From contig DYMU01000012.1 of assembly GCA_020721445.1 (NCBI GenBank), positions 1-64,000 of the forward strand: a DNA stretch of 64,000 nucleotides, written 5' to 3'. This document shows, one piece after another, positions 1-8,659 of this stretch. The notes beneath the pieces were generated by a model. That model saw only the letters and a list, made by a program, of their open reading frames with translations, was not told where the DNA came from and ran no database searches. This DNA is from Gemmobacter nectariphilus. Lineage in GTDB: Bacteria > Pseudomonadota > Alphaproteobacteria > Rhodobacterales > Rhodobacteraceae. Each line of letters opens with the position of its first letter. Position 1 is the stretch's first letter. The position numbers and the translations under genes were made by a program.

Positions 1-1
1 C

Positions 2-109
2 GATTATTGCACCACCGCAGCAACCGACCTGTCACACACCAAACTGCGCGACCTTACGCCGCTTGAGGCAATGTATGCCTACTTCGGGGCAGATGAGGCT
101 GTGAACTGA
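2..109 (+). CDS. C-terminal fragment of an unidentified protein (cut by window start)
   Basis: An open frame runs from the window edge to TGA at 107-109 and encodes the last 35 residues of a protein whose start lies outside the window. The tail reads ...LTPLEAMYAYFGADEAVN and is acidic at its end. There are too few residues to assign a family. The gap of about 66 bp to the following Nfu-type gene holds no clear terminator. I am confident only that the frame stays open to the edge and looks like coding sequence. Confidence 0.5.
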   Translation, partial: DYCTTAATDLSHTKLRDLTPLEAMYAYFGADEAVN

Positions 110-175
110 AGGGCGCACAGGTTGACTTGGGCTGTTCCAAGGCTCATATCCGACTAGAACCGTCGGAGATAGCCC

Positions 176-736
176 ATGTTCATCCAGACCGAGTCGACCC
201 CGAACCCCGCCACCTTGAAATTCCTGCCCGGTCAGACCGTGCTGGATCTTGGCACCGCTGATTTTCCGACCGTCGAGGCCGCGGCCAAATCGCCCTTGGC
301 TAGCCGCATCTTTGCGGCGGGCGGGGTGTCGGCTGTGTTCTTCGGCACCGATTTCGTGACCGTCACCAAGGCCGACGACGCCGATTGGCAGCATATCAAG
401 CCGGCCATTCTTGGCGCGATCATGGAGCATTATCAATCCGGTGCCCCGGTGATCGTGGGTGAGCAATCGGGTGGCGGCCATGCCGAACATTCGGGCGAAG
501 ATGCCGATATCGTGCGCCAGATCAAGGAATTGCTCGATACACGCGTGCGTCCGGCCGTGGCGCAGGATGGCGGCGACATCACCTTCCACGGGTTTGATCG
601 CGGCGTGGTCTATCTGCACATGCAAGGCGCTTGTGCGGGCTGCCCGTCTTCGACCCTGACCCTGAAAATGGGGATCGAAAACCTGTTGCGGCATTACATC
701 CCCGAAGTGCTTGAGGTGCGTCCTGTCGCCGTCTGA
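176..736 (+). CDS. NifU/NfuA-type Fe-S cluster carrier protein
   Basis: This 186-residue protein has the two-domain layout of alphaproteobacterial and mitochondrial Nfu proteins. Residues 1 to about 90 form the Nfu N-terminal domain, with the family opening MFIQTESTPNPATLKF. Residues about 105-186 form the NifU C-terminal domain. The cluster-binding CxxC is C153-A-G-C156, followed by PSS, as expected for a protein that carries a 4Fe-4S cluster between subunits and passes it to client enzymes. The ATG at 176 follows a GGAGA-like sequence. Its end overlaps the start of tsaB by about 26 bp, so the two are probably co-transcribed. Function is inferred from family membership. Confidence 0.93.
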   Translation: MFIQTESTPNPATLKFLPGQTVLDLGTADFPTVEAAAKSPLASRIFAAGGVSAVFFGTDFVTVTKADDADWQHIKPAILGAIMEHYQSGAPVIVGEQSGGGHAEHSGEDADIVRQIKELLDTRVRPAVAQDGGDITFHGFDRGVVYLHMQGACAGCPSSTLTLKMGIENLLRHYIPEVLEVRPVAV

Positions 737-1367
737 CGCGGTTCTGGCCTTTGACACATCGGCGGCGCATTGCGCCGCCGCTTTGCTTTTGCCCGACGGT
801 CACTGCCTGATCCGCATCGAGGACATGGCCAAAGGTCAGGCCGAACGACTGCTGCCCCTGCTGGAAGAGGTTCTGGCGCAGGCCGGTCTGACCTGGCACG
901 CGCTGTCGGCGCTTGGCGTTGGCACCGGACCCGGCAACTTTACCGGCGTGCGGATCGCGGTCGCCGCGGCGCGCGGACTGTCCTTGTCGCTTGGCATTCC
1001 GGCGATCGGCGTCACGCGGCTGGAGGCCTTGGCTTACGGCCTGCCCCGCCCGATCACCGTGATCGAGGATGCACGGCGCGACGAGGTTTACGTGCAGCGG
1101 TTTGACCGTGCAGGTGCAGGTGCCGCGTCCCTGGCCCCTGCCCTTGCCTTGTCGGTTGATGGGGCGGTCACCGGTTCCGGGACCGCGCTGTTGGGGTTGC
1201 CCGCCGTGATACAGCCGGTGCCTCTTGTCGAGGCGATTGCCCGCATTGCTGCCTTGCGCAGCAGGTCTGGCACCGAACCGGCACAACCGCGCCCGGCACC
1301 ATTCTATCTGCGCGGTGCCGACGCCGCCCCGCCCAGCGATCCGCCGCCGGTGATTCTGGATGCCTGA
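711..1367 (+). CDS. tsaB: tRNA t6A37 biosynthesis protein TsaB
   Basis: TsaB partners TsaD in making N6-threonylcarbamoyladenosine at position 37 of ANN-decoding tRNAs. The protein (218 residues from the TTG at 711) shows the ASKHA opening strand LAFDTSAAHCAAALL and the family signature GTGPGNFTGVRIAVAAARG. Both are diagnostic of TsaB/YeaZ. Length is normal for the family. No ATG is available at the N-terminus; the TTG at 711, inside the nfu-type gene, is the best available start, and a slightly later one is possible. It overlaps rimI by 8 bp. tsaB-rimI pairing is common in proteobacteria. Confidence 0.92.
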   Translation: MRCVLSPSDAVLAFDTSAAHCAAALLLPDGHCLIRIEDMAKGQAERLLPLLEEVLAQAGLTWHALSALGVGTGPGNFTGVRIAVAAARGLSLSLGIPAIGVTRLEALAYGLPRPITVIEDARRDEVYVQRFDRAGAGAASLAPALALSVDGAVTGSGTALLGLPAVIQPVPLVEAIARIAALRSRSGTEPAQPRPAPFYLRGADAAPPSDPPPVILDA

Positions 1368-1773
1368 TCCGGGCGATCTGGCCGGGCTGCATGCCGCCTG
1401 CTTTTCCACGCCGCGCCCGTGGTCGGCACCCGAGATTGCGACGCTTCTGGCCAGCCCGCATGTGTTCCTGATCCGCGAATCGGCTGGCTTTCTGATCGGT
1501 CGCGCCCTTGCCGGAGAGGCCGAGTTGCTGACCCTTGCCGTCGATCCGGCCCAGCGCCGTCAGGGCATTGCTGCAAGACTGGTTGACGCCTTTCTGGCGC
1601 AAAGTCGGGCGCGCGGGGCCAAGATCGCGTTTCTTGAGGTGGCCGCCAGCAATGCAGCCGCCCTTGCGCTGTATCACCAGGCCGGTTTCCTAATGGCCGG
1701 GCGCAGAAAGCGCTATTATGCCGCCCCGAATGGCACATATGACGATGCGCTGGTCCTGAACCGCGCCTTGTGA
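1360..1773 (+). CDS. rimI: GNAT family N-acetyltransferase, RimI-like (ribosomal protein alanine acetyltransferase)
   Basis: This 137-residue GNAT-fold protein has the acetyl-CoA binding segment LAVDPAQRRQGIAARLVDAF (R/Q-x-x-G-x-A/G type) at about residues 63-82. The C-terminal part EVAASNAAALALYHQAGF is typical of RimI. RimI acetylates the N-terminal alanine of ribosomal protein S18, and the position directly after tsaB is the usual genomic neighbourhood. The ATG at 1360 overlaps the end of tsaB. The exact substrate is inferred from the family and neighbours. Confidence 0.87.
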   Translation: MPDPGDLAGLHAACFSTPRPWSAPEIATLLASPHVFLIRESAGFLIGRALAGEAELLTLAVDPAQRRQGIAARLVDAFLAQSRARGAKIAFLEVAASNAAALALYHQAGFLMAGRRKRYYAAPNGTYDDALVLNRAL

Positions 1774-1849
1774 CAGCGGCGCGCGCCATCCGCCCGGCTT
1801 GATTTTTGCTTGCCAGATCAAATCCGAAGCCGCGCTTTCCAAATGCCAC

Positions 1850-1879
1850 TTGACCCTTTGCTGCGACCCTGACCTAATT
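1850..1879 (+). promoter_or_regulatory. Candidate sigma-70 promoter for the BMP/nucleoside transporter operon
   Basis: TTGACC at 1850-1855 is followed by 18 bp and CTAATT at 1874-1879. The site lies about 85 bp upstream of the substrate-binding protein start. An inverted repeat, TTGAT (1799-1803) and ATCAA (1817-1821), lies just upstream and could be an operator. Both calls come from pattern matching only. Confidence 0.4.
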
Positions 1880-1963
1880 TGCGGGTAGGCCGGGCCTTTC
1901 CCCCACGCGGGCTGTGACCCGGCAAAAAGACGAAACGTGACAATGACAACCGGGAGAGCCTTG

Positions 1964-2959
1964 ATGACCATGATGAAACAGCTTTTGGGCGCTGCGGCAG
2001 CGCTGGCGCTGACCGCTGGCCTTGCCAGTGCCGAACCGGCGATCATCTTCGACCTTGGCGGCAAGTTCGACAAGTCGTTCAACGAGGCCGCCTTCAACGG
2101 TGCCGAAAAATGGGCCAAGGAAACCGGCGGCACCTACAAGCAGTTGGAAATGCAAAACGAAGCCCAGCGCGAGCAAGCCCTTCGCCGTCTGGCCGAAGCC
2201 GGGGCCAACCCGGTTGTGATGACCGGCTTTGCCTTTGGCGATGTGCTGAACACCGTGGCCCCCGATTTCCCGAACACCAAGTTTGCCATCATCGACATGG
2301 TGGTGGATCAGCCGAACGTGAAATCTGTCGTGTTCAACGAACATGAAGGCTCGTATCTGGTCGGCATGATGGCCGCCTTGGCCTCGAAAACCGGCACCGT
2401 CGGCTTTATCGGCGGCATGGACATTCCGCTGATCCGCAAGTTTGGCTGCGGCTATGCCCAAGGCGCGGTTGCCGCCAACCCGGATGCCAAGGTGATCTTG
2501 AACATGACCGGCACCACCCCGGCGGCCTGGAACGACCCGGTCAAGGGCGCGGAACTGGCCAAGGGCCAGAAATCGCAAGGCGCGGACGTGATCTATGCCG
2601 CCGCGGGCGGCACCGGCGTGGGCGTTTTGCAAGCGGCGGCCGATGAAGGCATCCTGTCGATCGGCGTGGACAGCAACCAGAACTACCTGCACCCCGGCAA
2701 GGTTCTGACCTCGATGGTCAAGCGCGTCGACAATTCGGTCTACGACGCCTTCAAGGAAGGCACCGAGATGACCACCGGCATCAATGTCATGGGTCTGGCA
2801 AATGATGGCGTCGCCTATGCAATGGACGAAAACAACGCGTCGCTGGTGACACCGGAAATGCAGGCGGCCGTCGATGCGGCGGCGGAAAAGATCAAATCGG
2901 GTGAATTGGTCGTTCACGACTACATGTCCGACAACACCTGCCCGGCCGCCACGTTCTGA
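1964..2959 (+). CDS. BMP family ABC transporter substrate-binding protein (purine nucleoside type)
   Basis: This is a periplasmic binding protein of the BMP/Med (PnrA) family, about 331 residues from the ATG at 1964. That ATG follows GGGAGA with good spacing; upstream in-frame GTG/ATG codons at 1937-1943 are less likely. The N-terminus is a classical signal peptide, with lysine, then an Ala/Leu-rich stretch ending ASA. The mature start has IIFDLGGKFDKSFNEAAFNG, the family hallmark (D-x-G-x-x-D-x-S-F-N). BMP proteins bind nucleosides such as adenosine, guanosine and inosine. The downstream ATPase, two permeases and purine nucleoside phosphorylase support purine nucleoside uptake. Its stop overlaps the ATPase start by one base. 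Confidence 0.92.
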   Translation: MTMMKQLLGAAAALALTAGLASAEPAIIFDLGGKFDKSFNEAAFNGAEKWAKETGGTYKQLEMQNEAQREQALRRLAEAGANPVVMTGFAFGDVLNTVAPDFPNTKFAIIDMVVDQPNVKSVVFNEHEGSYLVGMMAALASKTGTVGFIGGMDIPLIRKFGCGYAQGAVAANPDAKVILNMTGTTPAAWNDPVKGAELAKGQKSQGADVIYAAAGGTGVGVLQAAADEGILSIGVDSNQNYLHPGKVLTSMVKRVDNSVYDAFKEGTEMTTGINVMGLANDGVAYAMDENNASLVTPEMQAAVDAAAEKIKSGELVVHDYMSDNTCPAATF

Positions 2960-4542
2960 TGGCGACTCAGGCGCAAAACATGGGGCGGCAGGCAACTGCC
3001 GCCCCCTTTGCCATCGAGTTGAAAGGCATTTCCAAAGCCTTCGGTCCGGTTCAGGCAAACAAGGACATCAACTTCGCGGTGCCGAAGGGCACGATCCACG
3101 GTATCATCGGTGAAAATGGCGCCGGAAAATCGACGCTGATGTCGATCCTGTATGGCTTTTACAAAGCCGACTCGGGCCAGATCTTCATCAACGGCCAGTT
3201 GACCGCGATCCCCGACAGCCAAAGCGCCATTCGCGCCGGGATCGGGATGGTGTTTCAGCACTTCAAGCTGGTGCAGAACTTTACCGTGCTGGAAAACATC
3301 ATTCTGGGGGCCGAGGACGGCGCGCTCTTGAACACCTCACTGTCCAAGGCACGGCGGGTGCTGCGCGAACTGGCGCAGGAATATGAACTGGATGTCGACC
3401 CCGACGCGCTGGTCGAAGACCTGTCGGTGGGCCATCAGCAACGGGTGGAAATCCTGAAGGCGCTGTATCGGCAGGCCGACATTCTTATCCTGGACGAACC
3501 CACCGGGGTGCTGACCCCCGATGAGGCCGACCATCTGTTTCGCATCCTGAAGGGGCTGAAAGATCAGGGCAAGACCGTGATCCTGATCACCCACAAGCTG
3601 CGCGAGATCATGGAGGCGACCGACAACGTCAGCGTGATGCGGCGCGGCACCATGGTGGCCACCGTGAAAACCGCCGGGACCAGCCCCGAGGCGCTTGCCG
3701 AATTGATGGTGGGCCGCAAGGTGCTGCTGGAGGTGGACAAGGGCACGCCCAACCCCGGCAAGGTGGTGCTGTCGGTTGAAAACCTGGCGGTGCGCGATGA
3801 ACATGGCGTGGAACGGCTGAAAGGCATCAGCCTTGAGATCAGGGCGGGCGAGATTCTGGGCATCGCTGGGGTGGCGGGCAATGGCCAGTCGGAACTGCTG
3901 GCAGCCCTTGGCGGCATGATGCGGGCCAGCGGTCGGGTTACCCTGAACGGGGCCAACCTGCCGCTGTCGGGCGCCGGGTCCGATGGCCAAAGCAGGCGCG
4001 CGGCGGGCATCGCCCATGTGCCCGAAGACCGGCATCACCACGGCCTGATCCTCGATTTCTCGGCCTGGGAGAACATGGCCTTCGGCTATCACAACGCGCC
4101 GCAGTATCAGAAAAACGCGCTGTTCATGGACAATGACGCCCTGATTGCCGACACCGAACACAAGATGGCCGAATATGATGTGCGCCCGCCGATCCCGTCT
4201 TTGGCGGCCAAAAGCTTTTCCGGCGGCAACCAGCAAAAGATCGTTGTCGCGCGCGAGATGGAGCGCAACCCCGACCTTTTGCTGATCGGCCAGCCCACCC
4301 GCGGTGTCGACATTGGCGCAATCGAATTCATCCACAAGCAGATCATCGCCCTGCGTGATGCCGGCAAGGCGATTTTGCTGGTCAGCGTCGAGCTGGACGA
4401 GATCCTGTCGCTGTCCGACCGCATCGCCGTGATGTTTGATGGCCGGATCATGGGCCTGCGTGACCCTGCCCACACCAATGAACGCGAGCTGGGCCTGCTG
4501 ATGGCCGGGGTGGACGCAGCGCCCGGCGGCGGGGCTGTGTGA
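2959..4542 (+). CDS. ABC transporter ATP-binding protein (two fused ATPase domains, nucleoside/sugar type)
   Basis: This 527-residue protein has two ABC cassettes, as in the RbsA/NupA/YufO type. Domain 1 has Walker A GENGAGKST, signature LSVGHQQRVEI and Walker B ILILDEPT. Domain 2 has a degenerate Walker A (GVAGNGQSE) with signature SGGNQQKIVVAREM and LLIGQPTRGVD. One degenerate site is normal for this class. The stop codon of the binding-protein gene overlaps its start (TGATG). It energises import by the two permeases that follow. Substrate is inferred from the BMP protein and the downstream phosphorylase. Confidence 0.94.
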   Translation: MATQAQNMGRQATAAPFAIELKGISKAFGPVQANKDINFAVPKGTIHGIIGENGAGKSTLMSILYGFYKADSGQIFINGQLTAIPDSQSAIRAGIGMVFQHFKLVQNFTVLENIILGAEDGALLNTSLSKARRVLRELAQEYELDVDPDALVEDLSVGHQQRVEILKALYRQADILILDEPTGVLTPDEADHLFRILKGLKDQGKTVILITHKLREIMEATDNVSVMRRGTMVATVKTAGTSPEALAELMVGRKVLLEVDKGTPNPGKVVLSVENLAVRDEHGVERLKGISLEIRAGEILGIAGVAGNGQSELLAALGGMMRASGRVTLNGANLPLSGAGSDGQSRRAAGIAHVPEDRHHHGLILDFSAWENMAFGYHNAPQYQKNALFMDNDALIADTEHKMAEYDVRPPIPSLAAKSFSGGNQQKIVVAREMERNPDLLLIGQPTRGVDIGAIEFIHKQIIALRDAGKAILLVSVELDEILSLSDRIAVMFDGRIMGLRDPAHTNERELGLLMAGVDAAPGGGAV

Positions 4543-4609
4543 TGGGAATCGTTTTCTCCGTGACCGCCCCGCTCACCCACCCTGTCCTGCTGTCAAGAAA
4601 GTCCGCCTG

Positions 4610-5713
4610 ATGGATCGTTTGCCAAGATGGGCCGATGTCGCCCTTGTGCCGCTGATTTCCCTGCTGTTCGCCGCGGTCATTTCTGCGCTGGTGCTGCTGG
4701 CCATCGGCCAAAGCCCGGTCGAGGCGTTCAAGGTGATGGCGACCGGCGCGGTCGGGTCGGCCTATGGCTGGGGCTATACGCTCTACTACGCGACCAGTTT
4801 CATCTTCACCGGGCTGGCGGTGACGGTTGCCTTTCACGCCGGGCTGTTCAACATTGGCGGCGAGGGTCAGGCGCAACTGGGCGGGCTTGGGGTCGCCTTG
4901 GTCTGCCTGTCGCTGCCATGGCCGCACTGGACACTGGCGCTTGTGGCGGCCACGCTGGGTGCAGCGGCATTTGGTGCGGCCTGGGCTGCCATTCCAGCCT
5001 ATCTGCAGGCAAAACGCGGCAGCCATATCGTGATCACGACGATCATGTTCAACTACATCGCAGCGGCGCTGCTGGTCTATCTGCTGGTCGATGTGCTGCG
5101 CCCCGCCGGACAGATGGACCCGGCCTCGGCGCGCTTTCCCGTTGGGGCCAAGCTGCCTGCGCTGAATGACATTCCGGGCTTTGACCTGATCTTCACCAAA
5201 CCTGTGCCCGCCAATGTCACCTTGTTCGTCGCGCTTGGCATGGCCGTGATGGTCTGGGCAATCTTGTGGCGCACCCGGCTTGGCTATCAGATCCGCGCCT
5301 TTGGCAAATCTGAATCGGCGGCGAAATACGCCGGCATCAATCCGGTCAGGATCACCATCATCGCCATGCTGCTGTCGGGTGCACTGGCAGGAATGATGAG
5401 CATCAACAACGTGATGGGCGAGGCCGAGCGGCTGTTGCAAAACTCATCCGAAGGCGCGGGCTTCATCGGCATCGCGGTGGCGCTGATGGGGCGCAACCAT
5501 CCGATCGGCGTGGTGCTGGCAGCACTTCTGTTCGGCTTTCTCTATCAGGGCGGCGCGGAACTGGGCCTGTGGACCAGCATTCCGATCGAGATGCGGATCG
5601 TGGTGCAAGGCCTTGTCATCCTGTTCACCGGCGCCTTGGATGTGATGGTGCGGATGATCCTGCAGCGCATCTTCGGGATGTTTCGATCCTTCAAGGCGGT
5701 GGGGGCGGCGTGA
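4610..5713 (+). CDS. ABC transporter permease, nucleoside-type subunit 1
   Basis: This 367-residue inner-membrane protein has about 8-10 hydrophobic segments and belongs to the BPD_transp_2 (RbsC/LivH-like) permease family. The motif FTGLAVTVAFHAGLFNIGGEGQ is typical of nucleoside permeases of the NupB/YufP type. It follows the ATPase gene after a 67-bp gap without a terminator. It ends in a TGATG overlap with the second permease, indicating translational coupling and a heteromeric channel. Confidence 0.92.
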   Translation: MDRLPRWADVALVPLISLLFAAVISALVLLAIGQSPVEAFKVMATGAVGSAYGWGYTLYYATSFIFTGLAVTVAFHAGLFNIGGEGQAQLGGLGVALVCLSLPWPHWTLALVAATLGAAAFGAAWAAIPAYLQAKRGSHIVITTIMFNYIAAALLVYLLVDVLRPAGQMDPASARFPVGAKLPALNDIPGFDLIFTKPVPANVTLFVALGMAVMVWAILWRTRLGYQIRAFGKSESAAKYAGINPVRITIIAMLLSGALAGMMSINNVMGEAERLLQNSSEGAGFIGIAVALMGRNHPIGVVLAALLFGFLYQGGAELGLWTSIPIEMRIVVQGLVILFTGALDVMVRMILQRIFGMFRSFKAVGAA

Positions 5714-6681
5714 TGGACTATGCAACGCTTCTGCAAGTGCTTGACACCACGCTGCGCCTTGCCACGCCCTTGCTGCTGGCCTGCCTTGCGGGGCTTTATT
5801 CCGAACGCGCGGGGATTTTCGACATCGGGCTTGAGGGCAAGATGCTGGCGGCCGCGATGGCGGCAGGCGCGGTGGCCGCGTTGACCGGGTCGGCCTGGGC
5901 AGGCTTGCTGGCGGGGATCGGTGCATCGCTGGTGTTTGCCGCCCTGCACGGGGTGGCGTCGATCACCTTCCGGGGCAACCAGTTGATCTCTGGCGTGGCG
6001 CTGAATTTCCTGTCCTCCGGTATCACGGTGCTGGTGGCGCAGGCGCTGTTCCGCCAGGGCGGGCGCACCCCGCCCCTGACCGGCGACGCACGCTTCAACC
6101 CGATCACGCTGCCGGGGGCCGATGCGCTTCGGGACATTCCGGTGATCGGCCCGCTCTATCACGAGGTGATTTCGGGCCATTCGGTTCTGGTCTACATCGC
6201 CTTCCTGATCGTGCCGCTAACCTGGTGGGTCTTGTTCCGTACCCGGTTCGGCCTGCGTCTGCGCGCCGTGGGCGAAAACCCGGCGGCGGTCGACACCGCA
6301 GGCGTGTCGGTCGTGGCCCTGCGCTTTGCCGCAGTCGGCATCACGGGCATCCTGTGCGGGCTGGCCGGGGCCTATATGGCCACCGCGCTGCAAGCCGGTT
6401 TCGGACGCGAAATGACGGCAGGGCGCGGCTACATCGCCCTGGCAGCGCTGATCTTTGCCAAATGGCGTCCGGTGGCGGCGATGTGGGCCTGCCTTCTGTT
6501 CGGCTTCTTCCAGGCGCTTGCCCTGCGGCCGGACGTGGTGCAGGCGGTGGTGCAAGTCAAGGTGCCGGTGCCCTTCCTTGACGCCCTGCCCTATATCCTG
6601 ACCGTGCTGGTGCTGGCGGGGTTTGTCGGAAAGGCCATTCCCCCCCGCGCTGGAGGAGAGCCCTATGTCAAGGAACGCTGA
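5713..6681 (+). CDS. ABC transporter permease, nucleoside-type subunit 2
   Basis: This 322-residue permease of the same BPD_transp_2 family as its upstream partner has the matching motif TPLLLACLAGLYSERAGIFDIGLEGK near the N-terminus. The ATG at 5713 overlaps the stop of permease 1 (TGATG), which fixes the start. It should pair with the upstream permease to form the membrane channel. The gene is followed by a palindromic repeat element rather than an obvious classical terminator before the phosphorylase gene. Confidence 0.92.
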   Translation: MDYATLLQVLDTTLRLATPLLLACLAGLYSERAGIFDIGLEGKMLAAAMAAGAVAALTGSAWAGLLAGIGASLVFAALHGVASITFRGNQLISGVALNFLSSGITVLVAQALFRQGGRTPPLTGDARFNPITLPGADALRDIPVIGPLYHEVISGHSVLVYIAFLIVPLTWWVLFRTRFGLRLRAVGENPAAVDTAGVSVVALRFAAVGITGILCGLAGAYMATALQAGFGREMTAGRGYIALAALIFAKWRPVAAMWACLLFGFFQALALRPDVVQAVVQVKVPVPFLDALPYILTVLVLAGFVGKAIPPRAGGEPYVKER

Positions 6682-6706
6682 CCGCGCCGCCCTGCAAACC
6701 GCCGCC

Positions 6707-6832
6707 GGGGGTTTCACACCCCCCGACCCCCGTGGGATATTTGGGGAAAGAGAAAGAGGCCACGAGGCAGCAGGCTTTCTCTTTCCGAAAATATCCTCGG
6801 GGGGTCCGGGGGGCGAAGCGCCCCCGGGTCTT
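6707..6832. repeat. Intergenic palindromic repeat, copy A
   Basis: An inverted pair has arms at 6735-6756 and 6775-6796 that match at 20 of 22 positions. Each arm has the core GGATATTT followed by GAAAGAGAAAG. The pair is flanked by G- and C-runs, including a GGGGGGCGAAGCGCCCCC hairpin on the right. Related copies occur at 14.8-15.0, 21.0, 50.0 and 57.2 kb. It sits between co-directional genes of one functional cluster and could act as an mRNA stability or processing element. Confidence 0.8.
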
Positions 6833-6855
6833 GCCAGCGCAAAAGGACTTGCATC

Positions 6856-7659
6856 ATGACACCTTTCCAAGATGCCCTCACCATTGTCCGTGACCGTGCC
6901 GGGGATGAGCCGGTGAAACTGGGCCTGATCCTTGGGTCAGGGCTGGGTCATCTGGCGCATGCCGTATCGGGTGTTGCCATTCCCTACGCCGCGTTGCCGG
7001 GCTTTCCGCATGCCGCCGTGTCGGGGCACAACCCGAACCTTGTGATTGGCGATCTGGAAGGTGTGCGCGTGGCGGTGTTGGGCGCGCGCGAGCATTACTA
7101 TGAAAAGGGCAACCCCGCCGCGATGCGACCGGCGCTGGAGGTGCTCAGGGCTTTGGGGGCGCAAAGCCTGATCCTGACCAATGCCGCGGGGTCGTTGCGC
7201 CCCGACATTCCCCCGGGTGATCTGATGCTGCTGTCGGATCACATCAACTTCAACGGCCTGAACCCGCTGATCGGCGAGCCGACCGATGCGCGTTTTGTGC
7301 CGATGACCAATGCTCACGACCCCGCCCTGCGCGCCGCCCTGCGGGCCAGTGCGCTGGCCGAGGGGATTGATCTGCAGGACGGCGTTTACGCCTGGTATTC
7401 CGGGCCGTCCTTCGAGACGCCCGCCGAAATCCGGATGCTGCGGCTTCTGGGGGCCGATGCCGTGGGCATGTCCACCGTGCCAGAGATCATCCTTGCGCGC
7501 TTTCTTGGCCTGACCTGCGCGGCAATTTCCACCATCACCAACATGGCGGCGGGCCTGTCGGAGGAGAAGATCAGCCATGAGCATACCAAGGCCATGGCCC
7601 CCTTGGGTGCGGCAAAACTGGAACGCATCCTGAGGCATTTTCTGCGGCTGCACCAGTAG
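6856..7659 (+). CDS. Purine nucleoside phosphorylase (PunA/human-PNP type)
   Basis: This 267-residue enzyme cleaves purine nucleosides with phosphate to the base and (deoxy)ribose-1-phosphate. The phosphate-binding GSGLG is at residues 27-31. Other family motifs are GHNPNLVIGDLEG, GAREHYYEKG, NAAGSLRPDIPPGDL and VGMSTVPE, typical of trimeric PNPs of the PunA family. It starts at the ATG at 6856. Placement after the nucleoside transporter suggests salvage of imported nucleosides. The repeat element between them may separate their expression. Confidence 0.93.
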   Translation: MTPFQDALTIVRDRAGDEPVKLGLILGSGLGHLAHAVSGVAIPYAALPGFPHAAVSGHNPNLVIGDLEGVRVAVLGAREHYYEKGNPAAMRPALEVLRALGAQSLILTNAAGSLRPDIPPGDLMLLSDHINFNGLNPLIGEPTDARFVPMTNAHDPALRAALRASALAEGIDLQDGVYAWYSGPSFETPAEIRMLRLLGADAVGMSTVPEIILARFLGLTCAAISTITNMAAGLSEEKISHEHTKAMAPLGAAKLERILRHFLRLHQ

Positions 7660-7738
7660 GGCGGATCGTGGTTTGACTTCGCCCGCAAACGAGGGCAACG
7701 CTGAGGCCTGACCGCCCCTTCGCGCGCCGGGCCCTGCC

Positions 7739-8659
7739 ATGCAAATCTATCTTCCCATTGCCGAGTTGTCGGTCAACGCCTTCCTGCTTTTGGGAATTGG
7801 CGGGGTTGTGGGCTTTTTGTCGGGCCTGTTCGGCGTGGGTGGTGGATTTCTGATCACGCCCTTGTTGTTTTTCATCGGCATACCACCGGCCATTGCCGTG
7901 GCCACCGGGGCCAATCAGGTGGTGGCGTCTTCGATTTCCGGCGTGCTGGCGCAGGTAAAGCGCAAGGCGGTGGATTTCCCGATGGGCTTTGTGCTGCTGG
8001 CCGGGGGCCTGGCCGGGTCTTTCATCGGGGTCTGGGTCTTTGCGCGGCTGACTGCCGCGGGGCAGGTCGATCTGTTCGTGCAGCTTTCCTATGTGCTGTT
8101 TCTGGGTGGCATCGGGTTGATGATGTTCTGGGAATCGGTCGGTGCATTGCGGCGGTCCAGCAAGGCCGGGGCGCCTATCCGCCGGTCACATACCCATAAT
8201 TGGGTGCATGGTCTGCCGTTCAAGATGAAATTCCGGGCCTCTGGCCTTTATATCTCGGTGCTGCCGCCCTTGGCCGTGGGGGCGCTGGTGGGGTTTTTGG
8301 CCGCCATCATGGGGGTCGGCGGCGGGTTCATCATGGTGCCCGCCATGATCTATCTGCTGGGGATGCCAACCAAGGTGGTGATCGGCACCTCATTGTTCCA
8401 GATCATTTTCGTCACGGCCTTTACCACCATCATGCATGCCGTCACCGCCAATACCGTGGACATGATGCTGGCGGTTCTGCTGATCCTGGGCGGGGTGATC
8501 GGTGCCCAGCTTGGGGCGCAGGTCAGTGGGCGGCTTCGGGCGGAACAGTTGCGCATCCTGCTGTCGCTGATGGTGCTTGGCGTGGCGGTCAAGATCGCCG
8601 CCGACCTGCTGTTGCGTCCGGCCGAGCTTTACACCATCACACCGGGGTTGCTGCCATGA
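7739..8659 (+). CDS. TauE/SafE (TSUP) family membrane transporter
   Basis: This 306-residue polytopic protein has the duplicated TSUP signature: GFLSGLFGVGGGFLITP near the N-terminus and GFLAAIMGVGGGFIMVP in the second half. TSUP proteins export or import small organosulfur or sulfonate anions; the substrate cannot be read from the sequence. Its last bases overlap the start of the TIGR02186 gene (ATGA). This pair is recurrent in alphaproteobacteria and suggests a joint function. Confidence 0.9.
   Translation: MQIYLPIAELSVNAFLLLGIGGVVGFLSGLFGVGGGFLITPLLFFIGIPPAIAVATGANQVVASSISGVLAQVKRKAVDFPMGFVLLAGGLAGSFIGVWVFARLTAAGQVDLFVQLSYVLFLGGIGLMMFWESVGALRRSSKAGAPIRRSHTHNWVHGLPFKMKFRASGLYISVLPPLAVGALVGFLAAIMGVGGGFIMVPAMIYLLGMPTKVVIGTSLFQIIFVTAFTTIMHAVTANTVDMMLAVLLILGGVIGAQLGAQVSGRLRAEQLRILLSLMVLGVAVKIAADLLLRPAELYTITPGLLP

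Noticed and set aside
1868-3058. Long antisense open frames over ABC transporter, thioesterase and dehydrogenase genes
   Set aside because: GC-rich codon use keeps the opposite strand open; the translated products are Arg/His/Gln-rich and lack domain structure, and real genes occupy the other strand.
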